Positions 1-6,447 of a stretch of 7,231 nt of DNA are shown here, piece by piece (positions within the stretch are counted from its first letter, which is position 1; each line of letters starts with the position of its first letter). Source of the DNA: CAXMST01 sp964196325 (GTDB lineage Bacteria; Actinomycetota; Thermoleophilia; Solirubrobacterales; 70-9); NCBI GenBank assembly GCA_964196325.1, contig CAXMST010000204.1, positions 1-7,231 of the forward strand, in the 5' to 3' direction. Under the pieces are notes generated by a model. It made no database searches, had not been told where the DNA came from, and saw only the letters and a program-made list of their open reading frames with translations. Made by a program: the position numbers and the translations under genes.

Positions 1-388
1 CAGGCGGCCCTTCCAGCTCCCCGCTCTCGATCGCGGGCTTCTTCGCGGCGAGCAGTTCGCCGGTCCGCTCGGAGGCGATGATCTCGCAGTCTCCGAAGGC
101 CTCGTTGCCGGCGACGTGGTCGAGATGCCAGTGGCTGAGCACGACGGTGAAGCTGCGCACACCGATGTCCTCGAGGGCCGCGCGAATGAAGCGGCCGTGC
201 TCGACCGAGACCAGCGTGTCGTAGACGATCGCCTCGCTGCCCGAGACCAGCGCGTAGCTCGCGACCCCAAGCGAGATCGCACCCTGATCGACCCAGTTGG
301 GTCCCTCGCCGAAGCGGTACCCCTCGCTCCGCCCGTCGTAGAAGGCGTAGATGCCGGGGGCCGGGCGGAGCACGCGGATCCGATGCAC
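1..388 (-). CDS. MBL-fold metallo-hydrolase, N-terminal part (3' end beyond window)
   Basis: Reading the minus strand from 388 gives an open frame of 129 codons that runs off the left edge, so the C-terminal half is missing; family members are often around 250 residues. Seen: His-Trp-His-Leu-Asp-His at residues 86-91 (DNA 133-116), followed by Val-Ala-Gly-Asn. This is the HxHxDH zinc-binding motif of the metallo-beta-lactamase superfamily. It lies after strand-like segments (ALVSGSEAIVYDT at 46-58), as expected for the fold. The later metal ligands lie outside the window. Function is therefore only a probable Zn-dependent hydrolase of unknown substrate; cytoplasmic, since no signal peptide is visible. 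Start: GTG at 388 is the furthest upstream start codon I find in frame, with GTG at 373 as an alternative. Neither has a clear Shine-Dalgarno sequence, so a leaderless mRNA is possible. The gene is divergent from the DUF389 gene. Confidence 0.85.
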   Translation of the reverse strand, partial: MHRIRVLRPAPGIYAFYDGRSEGYRFGEGPNWVDQGAISLGVASYALVSGSEAIVYDTLVSVEHGRFIRAALEDIGVRSFTVVLSHWHLDHVAGNEAFGDCEIIASERTGELLAAKKPAIESGELEGPP

Positions 389-498
389 GATCGCGATGGT
401 ACGGATCGCATCTGGATGCCGTGCCGGACGATATGCTCGGCCCGACGCGTGACCGGGCAGACCAAGCAACTCCGGCGGCGGGGCCTGGCTCGGAGTAG
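389..498. promoter_or_regulatory. Divergent intergenic region, probable promoters both ways
   Basis: These 110 nt separate the start of the minus-strand hydrolase from the start of the plus-strand DUF389 gene, so promoters for both units should lie here. Weak candidates: TATGCT at 432-437 as a plus-strand -10 box, and TACCAT read on the minus strand (401-396), 8-13 nt before the GTG at 388, as would suit a leaderless transcript. No convincing -35 box accompanies either. Position 492-495 (GGAG) is a ribosome binding site for the DUF389 gene, only 3 nt before its ATG. Confidence 0.35.
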
Positions 499-1632
499 AT
501 GAGCTCGGGCGCCGACCAAGAACAGGAGCCGCGTCTGCGCGGGCTGTGGTGGTTCCGGAGCCGCTCCCCGGTCACGGCGGAACAGCGCCAGAATTTCCTC
601 GCCCTACTGTTCTTCGAAGGTCCGGACCGGACGCCGTTTCTTCGGCGATTCGGGGTGCTGCTCGCGCTCTCGGTTCTGATCGCGGCGTTCGGGCTCGCCA
701 CCGACTCGGCCGCGGTGGTGATCGGCGCGATGCTGATCTCGCCGCTGACCACGCCACTGCTTGGAATGTGCACATCGCTGGTGCTCGGCTGGCCGCGCCG
801 GCAGCTGGAGTCGGCCGCGATCGTGATCGCCGGCAGCGTCGCCGGCATCGGGCTCGCCTGGCTGGTCCTGACGGTGATCCCTGACTCCGAGGCCGCGACC
901 AGAACGTCGAGCGAGCTGCTCTCCCGGACCGAGCCCCAGATCCTCGATCTGGCGATCGCAATCGCCGCCGGGGCGGCTGGGGCCTATGTGCTGATCCGCA
1001 GGGAGGCAATCGGAGCACTCCCCGGCGTGGCGATTGCGGTGGCGCTCGTACCGCCGCTGGCAACGGTCGGAATCATGCTGCAGATCGGGGAGCCCGGGCA
1101 GGCCGCGAGCGCCCTGCTGCTGTACGTGACCAACGTCGCAGGAATCGTCCTGGCCGGCTCGTTCGTGCTGATGCTGATGGGGATCCAACCCGAGCGGGTC
1201 TCTGGCAAGCTCCCGCGGCGGACCCGGATGGGGATCGCGGCTGCGCTGCTGGTCACCCTGGCGCTCGCTGTCCCGCTGCAGCACTCGACTCGCAACGCGG
1301 TCGACCGAGCCACCGAGACAGACGGGGCCGAGGTCCTGGCCCGCGCCTGGGCAAGCGACTCGGAGCTCGAGCTCAAGAGCGTCTCGGTCCAAGACGGAAT
1401 CGTCGACGTCGACGTCGCCGGGCCCACTCCCCCGACCGAGACCGAGAGTCTCGCCCTCGATCTCGCCCGGGACTTCGACCGCGAGGTTGAGCTCGCGGTG
1501 CACTGGACCCGCCAGCTCGACCTCAGCGCAACGGCGAACCCGAGCGGAGAGTCCAGCTCCACCCGCGTCGCCCCGCCCGAGAACGAGGATGGGCCGCCCG
1601 CCCCGGGCTCCGTGGTCGAACCGGGCGGCTGA
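499..1632 (+). CDS. DUF389 family polytopic membrane protein
   Basis: A 377-residue integral membrane protein of the DUF389 family (the 'uncharacterized hydrophobic domain' group), whose biochemical function is not established. Seen: about seven hydrophobic segments, roughly residues 50-68, 72-96, 105-127, 150-166, 172-194, 203-228 and 244-262. The family's most conserved stretches are present: DSAAVVIGAMLISPL at 69-83 and GVAIAVALVPPLATVGI at 176-192. After the last helix comes a soluble domain (about 265-345) and a disordered tail rich in Pro, Glu and Gly (346-377). The ATG at 499 follows GGAG at 492-495; the short 3-nt spacing is slightly unusual, but the next Met is at residue 90, inside the membrane region. 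The gene ends 2 nt before the NhaA fusion gene and is very probably cotranscribed with it, suggesting a joint role at the membrane (inference). Family assignment is firm; function unknown. Confidence 0.92.
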   Translation: MSSGADQEQEPRLRGLWWFRSRSPVTAEQRQNFLALLFFEGPDRTPFLRRFGVLLALSVLIAAFGLATDSAAVVIGAMLISPLTTPLLGMCTSLVLGWPRRQLESAAIVIAGSVAGIGLAWLVLTVIPDSEAATRTSSELLSRTEPQILDLAIAIAAGAAGAYVLIRREAIGALPGVAIAVALVPPLATVGIMLQIGEPGQAASALLLYVTNVAGIVLAGSFVLMLMGIQPERVSGKLPRRTRMGIAAALLVTLALAVPLQHSTRNAVDRATETDGAEVLARAWASDSELELKSVSVQDGIVDVDVAGPTPPTETESLALDLARDFDREVELAVHWTRQLDLSATANPSGESSSTRVAPPENEDGPPAPGSVVEPGG

Positions 1633-1634
1633 CC

Positions 1635-4292
1635 TTGCCGTCCGCGGAGAGCGCGAGCGAGACCACCGGCCAGTCCCCACTCGTCTCGTGGACGCGGCAG
1701 CTGCCGCGCTCGCTGAGGGACTTCCTCTCGACCGAGTCGGGCAGCGCCTCGGTGCTGCTGGCGGCGACGGTGCTAGCGCTCGTCTGGGCCAACTCGCCGC
1801 TCTCGGACCAGTACGTCTCGCTGTGGGAAACCGAGTTGGAGCTGCGCCTGGGGAGCTGGGTGATCGCGGAGGACCTCCAGCATTGGGTCAACGACGGCCT
1901 GATGGTCGCCTTCTTCTTCGTGATCGGCCTCGAGGTGCGCCGCGAGCTTTCCATGGGCGAGCTCAGCGACGCCCGGCGGATCTCGGCCTCGCTGCTTGCG
2001 GCGCTCGGCGGCCTGCTGCTGCCCGCAGCTATCTACCTGGCGCTCAACCCCAGCGGCCCCGAGGCCGACGGCTTCGGGATCGCGTTGGCCACCGACACAG
2101 CCTTCATGCTCGGAGCGTTGGCGCTGATCGGGCCTGGGCTGTCCAACCGCCTGCGGGTGTTCCTGCTGACGGTGACCGTGTTCGACGATATGGGCGCAAT
2201 CGCGGTCGTCGCGATCGCCTACACCGACGACCTCAACCTCGCGGCGCTGGGCGTCGCGGCCGTGCTGTTGCTGGCGATCCTCGTGCTCAAACGGCTGCGG
2301 GTCTGGCGCGCGCCGGCCTACGTCGTCGTCGGGATCGGGCTTTGGCTGGCCACCTTCGAGTCGGGAATCCACCCGACGGTGCTCGGGATCGTGCTCGGCC
2401 TGATGACCACCGTCCACCCCCCGCCGCGGCCCGCAGTGGAGCGCGCGGCCCGTACCGCACGCTCGTTCGGACAGGCCCCCACCGCGGCGCTGGCCCGCGA
2501 GGCGAAGCTCTCGGTCGAGGCCGCCGTCTCCCCGAACGAGCGGCTCCAGGAGCTGCTGCACCCCTGGACCAGCTACGTCGTCGTGCCGATCTTCGCACTC
2601 GCCAACGCGGGCATCATCCTCGACAGCGAGACGATCGAGCGATCGTTGTCCTCGACGATCACGATCGGGATCATCTGCGGCCTCGTGCTCGGCAAGCTGG
2701 CGGGCGTCTCGGGCGGGGTGCTCGCCGCCACCCGCAGCAAGCTCGGAGCGATGCCGGCCGGGGTCGGGCCGATCCAGACCCTGGGCGGCGCCGCCCTGGC
2801 GGGCATCGGCTTCACCGTCTCGCTGTTCATCGTCGAGTTGGCGTTCGCCGATCAACCCGAGCTGGCCGAGGAGGCAAAGGTCGGGATCCTGGTCGCGGGC
2901 CTGATCTCGGTCATGTTCGGCTGGCTGCTGTTCAAGCTCGCCAACAGGCGCGGCGAGATCGTCCAGCGGCCGCGCAAGCTGGCCCGGCCGGTGGAGCCCG
3001 AGCGCGACCACATCCGCGGTCCGGCCGACGCCCCGCTGACGCTGGTCGAGTACTCGGACTTCGAATGTCCCTTCTGCGGCCAGGCGACGGGCGTCGTCGA
3101 CGACCTGCGCGAGCAGTTCGGCGACCAGCTCCGCTACGTCTTCCGCCACCTGCCGCTGACCGACCTGCACCCCAGGGCGGAGCTGGCGGCGGAGGCGGCG
3201 GAGGCGGCCGCCGAGCAGGATCGCTTCTGGGAGATGCACGACCGGCTCTTCACTCACCACGAGCAGCTCGGCGCCGAGGATCTGCTCGAGCACGCGGCTG
3301 CGATCGGGCTTGATGTGCAGCGATTCGCGCGGGAGCTGGGCGAGGGCGCCCACGCCGCCCGGATCGACGAGGACGTGGAGAGTGCGGAGGCCGGCGGCGT
3401 CTCGGGAACGCCGACGTTCTTCGTGAACGGGCTGCGGCACAGCGGACCCTGGGATGCCGTGAGCATCGCCTCGAGCCTGCGCGCGGCCGAAACCGGGGAG
3501 GTCGCTCCAGAAGCTGGATCGGGGGCCGGGCCGAAGCCGGCACCGACCCCCTCCGCCGCCCAGCCCTCGCTCGCGCCCGGACCCGGGTCCGAACGCGACG
3601 GGGAGCGGGGCCCCGAACTGCCGCCGGATCTGATCGACCTCCAGGAGAGCCCCGACCCCGAAGGGGCCTCCCCGGCCCTCAGCGACGGCCAGATCGCCAG
3701 CCTGGACCGCCGCGGATCTCGGCGCCCGATCGGACCGGGAGAGACGCTGTTCGAGGCCGGAGACCCCGGCTACGACTTCTTTGTCGTGATCGAGGGCAAG
3801 GTCGCGATCGTCGAGGGCTACGGCGACGAGAACCGGGTGCTGATCGTGCACGGCCGCCACCGGTTCCTCGGTGAGCTCAGCATCCTCTCGTCGCGGCCGG
3901 CGCTGGTCACCGCCGTCTGTCTGACGGCGGGTGAGGTCCTGGTGCTCTCGCGACGGGCGCTGCGGGCGGCGCTGGCCGCCGATCAGGAGCTGAAGCGGCT
4001 GGTGATGCGCAGCTACCTGCTGCGGCGAGCGCTGCTGCTCGGCGCATCGAATCGCCTGACGATCGTCGGCAACGGCAGCTCAGCCGACTCCAAGCGCCTG
4101 CGCGACGTCGCCGGCAGCCACGGCCTTCGCTTCACCTGGATCGATCTGGAGACGGACGAGCACGCTCATCAGCTGCTCGATGGGCTGGGGGTCGAGCCCG
4201 CCGAGCTGCCAGTCGTGATCGCCGCAGATGAGGGCGTGCACCTGAATCCAAGCGATGCCGAACTGCTCGAGGCTGCACGAGCCCGGCGCTGA
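1635..4292 (+). CDS. nhaA: NhaA Na+/H+ antiporter fused to DsbA-like, cNMP-binding-like and thioredoxin-fold domains
   Basis: 885 residues in one uninterrupted frame, with four parts. (1) Residues ~25-440: complete NhaA antiporter. D154 (in ATDTAF), D184-D185 (in VFDDMGAIA) and K354 (in VLGKLAG) align with E. coli D133, D163-D164 and K300, so the transport residues are intact. (2) ~456-618: DsbA-like thioredoxin domain with active site C478-P-F-C481 and the cis-Pro motif GTP at 591-593. (3) ~681-803, after a Pro/Ala/Ser-rich linker: cyclic-nucleotide-binding-like fold (GETLFEAGDPGYDFFVV, then FLGELSIL). (4) 804-885: thioredoxin-fold domain without Cys. E. coli NhaA has both termini in the cytoplasm, which places parts 2-4 there. 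NhaA alone is near 390 residues, and NhaA-DsbA fusions that I recall from actinobacteria are near 620. TTG at 1635 is the only plausible start: it lies 2 nt after the DUF389 stop, and the next Met (90) is too late. Parts 1-2 are secure, 3 good, 4 moderate. Confidence 0.93.
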   Translation: MPSAESASETTGQSPLVSWTRQLPRSLRDFLSTESGSASVLLAATVLALVWANSPLSDQYVSLWETELELRLGSWVIAEDLQHWVNDGLMVAFFFVIGLEVRRELSMGELSDARRISASLLAALGGLLLPAAIYLALNPSGPEADGFGIALATDTAFMLGALALIGPGLSNRLRVFLLTVTVFDDMGAIAVVAIAYTDDLNLAALGVAAVLLLAILVLKRLRVWRAPAYVVVGIGLWLATFESGIHPTVLGIVLGLMTTVHPPPRPAVERAARTARSFGQAPTAALAREAKLSVEAAVSPNERLQELLHPWTSYVVVPIFALANAGIILDSETIERSLSSTITIGIICGLVLGKLAGVSGGVLAATRSKLGAMPAGVGPIQTLGGAALAGIGFTVSLFIVELAFADQPELAEEAKVGILVAGLISVMFGWLLFKLANRRGEIVQRPRKLARPVEPERDHIRGPADAPLTLVEYSDFECPFCGQATGVVDDLREQFGDQLRYVFRHLPLTDLHPRAELAAEAAEAAAEQDRFWEMHDRLFTHHEQLGAEDLLEHAAAIGLDVQRFARELGEGAHAARIDEDVESAEAGGVSGTPTFFVNGLRHSGPWDAVSIASSLRAAETGEVAPEAGSGAGPKPAPTPSAAQPSLAPGPGSERDGERGPELPPDLIDLQESPDPEGASPALSDGQIASLDRRGSRRPIGPGETLFEAGDPGYDFFVVIEGKVAIVEGYGDENRVLIVHGRHRFLGELSILSSRPALVTAVCLTAGEVLVLSRRALRAALAADQELKRLVMRSYLLRRALLLGASNRLTIVGNGSSADSKRLRDVAGSHGLRFTWIDLETDEHAHQLLDGLGVEPAELPVVIAADEGVHLNPSDAELLEAARARR

Positions 4293-4295
4293 GCG

Positions 4296-5465
4296 TCAGG
4301 CCTTGAACAGAGGCGAGGGAAAGCGCGGCGCCACACGCGTCCCGTCAAGCCACTCGCCAAACCGAGCCGCCTCCGCCTCGAGCTCGCGCCGGGCCGCGCC
4401 AGGCAGGCGTTCGAGTAGCTGCAGCTCGACCTGACAGTCGGGCCCCTGCCGCCAGCCGCCGACCACACGCCCGTCGAGCCACGCCGTCGGGCCGGCATTG
4501 CCGTTGCGGTCGAACAGATGCTCGCGATGCGGACCCAGGTACCAGTCGCGCTCGATCCAGCCCATCGTGGTCGGGTCGAGCCCGGGCAGCAGGGCGACCG
4601 AGCCCTTGGTCGGCTCGGTCGGTTCGAGATCGTCCGCAAGCACGTAGCCGCGCCCGGCATCGTCGAGCTCGACCTCGACCGCCTCGAGCTCGGCCAACGC
4701 GGTGCGCACCGCCTTCAGCGTCGAGCCCAGCCACCACTTGATGTCGATCTCGGTTCCGGGTCCGAACGCGCGCAGCCAGGCCTCGACCAGCGCCCGCACG
4801 CCCGCGTCGGTAGCCATCGGCTCCAGGCGCTCGCCGAGCCAGGCGTCGGCCGCCGCCCAGCGCGGCCGCGAAGTGGTCCAACGGCCGTCGTTGGAGGCGC
4901 GGAGCACGCGGCCGGCAGCAGCGAGGGTCGTCAGGACCCGCGGCCCCACGGGCGTATCGCCGCCCCATTTCTTGCCCCCACCGAAGCTGATCGCGCCCTC
5001 GAGTGCCGCGATCTCCTCGCGCAGCTCGGTAGAAGTGGCCTCGCGGCCGCCGGCCAAGGCGGCCAAGACCTTCGCCCCGGCCCCCTCGAGCCAGCGCTCG
5101 CCGTCGACGTGCAGCTCCGCCTTCTCCACCTGGCCGATGAGCCGGCGCCGCTCGGCTCCCGCGACCCGATCGCTAGCCCCCGCCTGGGCTGCGGGCAGCA
5201 GTTCCCGCGGGAAGACGAACAGGGTGCGGCGCATCGCCAGGTGCTTGACCAGCGAGCGCCGCTCATACAGCGCATCCTCGAGATCGGTGACGCGCATCCC
5301 CTCGACCCGGGCCCATGCGGAGAGGTAGACGGTGGCGGGGTCGGTCGCGTGCAGGCAGACCATCCGCCGGGCCGCCTCGACCACGTCGGCGGCCCGCTCC
5401 CCGGGGTCCAGGCCATGGCGGCGGACCAGCCGCGCCCGACGCTCGGCCGCGTCGAAGCTCCGCAT
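4296..5465 (-). CDS. Winged-helix DNA-binding domain protein, HTH_42 (AlkZ/YcaQ-related) family
   Basis: 389 residues from ATG at 5465. It resembles the HTH_42 winged-helix superfamily (PF06224), which includes the DNA glycosylases AlkZ and YcaQ/AlkX that unhook alkylated or crosslinked bases. Recognisable pieces: LHATDPATVYLSAWARV at 38-54, the basic HLAMRRTLFVFP at 75-86, SVALLPGLDPTTMGW at 289-303, and NGNAGPTAWLDGRVVGGW at 321-338. In the catalytic glycosylases the N-terminal motif is Gln-x-Gln or Gln-x-Asp; here the matching site reads H39-A-T41, so glycosylase activity cannot be assumed. Start choice: an in-frame GTG at 5513 would add 16 residues but overlap the upstream desaturase-like gene by 29 nt. 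ATG at 5465 leaves a 19-nt gap and is preceded by a G-rich run. It is the last gene of the minus-strand operon and converges on the antiporter gene with 3 nt between stop codons. A DNA-binding or repair role is inferred from the family only. Confidence 0.82.
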   Translation of the reverse strand: MRSFDAAERRARLVRRHGLDPGERAADVVEAARRMVCLHATDPATVYLSAWARVEGMRVTDLEDALYERRSLVKHLAMRRTLFVFPRELLPAAQAGASDRVAGAERRRLIGQVEKAELHVDGERWLEGAGAKVLAALAGGREATSTELREEIAALEGAISFGGGKKWGGDTPVGPRVLTTLAAAGRVLRASNDGRWTTSRPRWAAADAWLGERLEPMATDAGVRALVEAWLRAFGPGTEIDIKWWLGSTLKAVRTALAELEAVEVELDDAGRGYVLADDLEPTEPTKGSVALLPGLDPTTMGWIERDWYLGPHREHLFDRNGNAGPTAWLDGRVVGGWRQGPDCQVELQLLERLPGAARRELEAEAARFGEWLDGTRVAPRFPSPLFKA

Positions 5466-5477
5466 CCCCGAGCCCGT

Positions 5478-5494
5478 GCGGCGCTCAGCGCCGC
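5478..5494. repeat. Perfect 8-bp-arm palindrome centred on a stop codon
   Basis: GCGGCGCT-C-AGCGCCGC is a perfect inverted repeat. In the minus-strand transcript it can form a 7-bp all-G/C stem whose three-base loop is exactly UGA, the stop codon of the desaturase-like gene (5485-5487). It ends 12 nt before the ATG (5465) of the next gene. No U-run follows, so it is not a standard intrinsic terminator. A transcript-end stabiliser, pause site or translation modulator is possible. Confidence 0.6.
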
Positions 5495-6447
5495 TCTGGG
5501 CGGTCGAGGCCACGGCGCTCGCGGTACTCCTCAGCCGAGAGTTCGCGGCCGGCGATCGTGGTCAGGGGCGGGTCCTGGCTGAGGTACTGCTCCTCGTTGC
5601 GGCGCCAGGCCCTGACGTAGCGGTGGAAGGGGATCAATGGGTGCAGGTGATGGACCAGGTGGTAGTTCTGGTAGAGCATGATCGGACTCCACAACCACTC
5701 GCCGCCGACCCGGTTGCGGGTCGTCCGGAATCTGTCCTCGGAGGGCTTGCTCTCGAGCTTGTGGTGGGGCAGCCAGTCGAAGGCCCAGGCCAGATAGATC
5801 AGGGCGAGCCGGCCCGGAAGCAAGTAGAGCAGCAACCACGCGACACCGTTGCCGGTCGAGATGCAGACCACGGCGACCGCCGCGGAGGCCAGCAGGGTCA
5901 ACGCATACTCGACCAGCTCCTTGCGCGGCCTGCTGCCGAGCGTTCCCAGGTACACAGGCAGGTAGCTGACCAGATCGATGGTGGCCCAGCGCAGCGGCAG
6001 CTGCCAGGCCGGTCCCGCCGATGCGTAGTGGTCGGGATCAGAGCCGTCATCGTGGTTGGTGAAGCGATGGTGCTGCATGTGCACGTAGCGAAACACCGAG
6101 TAGGAGGCGAACGGAATCAGCATCGGGACGCTGATTCGCCCAAGCCAGCTGTTCACCGCGGGGCTGGTCGATGCCGAGCGGTGCGAGGCGTCGTGCAGCA
6201 CGGTGAAGAACATGTAGATCGCGACGGCGTTGACCGGCACCGCGACCCAGAAAGGAATCGAGCCGGCCACCGCCAGGGCGCTGGCGCCCGCAAAGATCAG
6301 CGTCGCCGCCAGGAACAGTCCAAGCACCGCCCAGTCGATCGGCGGCACCGGCTCGTGCGGGTCGGGCAGGCGACCCGGGCTCACCGTGGGCCGCTGCTGA
6401 TGGCTTTCGACGGCAATTTTCACCCTGCCGCCCACGCTAGCAGCCAT
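5485..6447 (-). CDS. CrtR-like membrane di-iron hydroxylase / fatty-acid-desaturase superfamily
   Basis: 320 residues, of the membrane fatty acid desaturase/hydroxylase superfamily (PF00487), which uses a His-ligated di-iron centre and O2 to hydroxylate or desaturate lipids. Seen: HDASH at 85-89, HMQHH at 123-127 followed by NHDDGSDPDH at 131-140, DWLPHH at 224-229, and QNYHLVHHLHPLIPF at 260-274, with hydrophobic segments around 38-62, 66-84, 104-118, 180-196 and 201-222. HDASH, the DPDH following the second box, the D-x-LPH motif and NYHLVHHL-P-IP are all features I recall from cyanobacterial CrtR beta-carotene hydroxylase, so carotenoid ring hydroxylation is my preferred reading. An acyl-lipid desaturase is the alternative. 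ATG at 6447 is preceded by GAGG at 6457-6460, 9 nt upstream, inside the end of the deiodinase-like gene. The 11-nt overlap suggests translational coupling. All iron-ligand histidines appear present. No electron donor is encoded nearby. Confidence 0.87.
   Translation of the reverse strand: MAASVGGRVKIAVESHQQRPTVSPGRLPDPHEPVPPIDWAVLGLFLAATLIFAGASALAVAGSIPFWVAVPVNAVAIYMFFTVLHDASHRSASTSPAVNSWLGRISVPMLIPFASYSVFRYVHMQHHRFTNHDDGSDPDHYASAGPAWQLPLRWATIDLVSYLPVYLGTLGSRPRKELVEYALTLLASAAVAVVCISTGNGVAWLLLYLLPGRLALIYLAWAFDWLPHHKLESKPSEDRFRTTRNRVGGEWLWSPIMLYQNYHLVHHLHPLIPFHRYVRAWRRNEEQYLSQDPPLTTIAGRELSAEEYRERRGLDRPERR

Noticed and set aside
116..502. Plus-strand open frame of 128 codons at the left end
   Set aside because: It is antisense to the MBL-fold gene, whose minus-strand frame contains the HxHxDH motif. 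The plus-strand translation is Arg/Asp-rich with no family features.
3186..3203. Two tandem copies of GCGGCGGAG
   Set aside because: They encode an Ala/Glu helix normal for the DsbA-like domain and reflect codon bias, not a repeat element.
1487..3313. Long plus-strand open frame (608 codons) overlapping the antiporter gene
   Set aside because: Its Arg/Ala/Pro-rich translation is typical of a shifted frame in GC-rich DNA. The 1635-4292 frame carries the clear NhaA and DsbA motifs.
1773..3860. Minus-strand open frame (695 codons) opposite the antiporter gene
   Set aside because: A shadow frame rich in Arg, Asp, Gly and Gln with no recognisable domain, caused by low stop frequency in GC-rich sequence.
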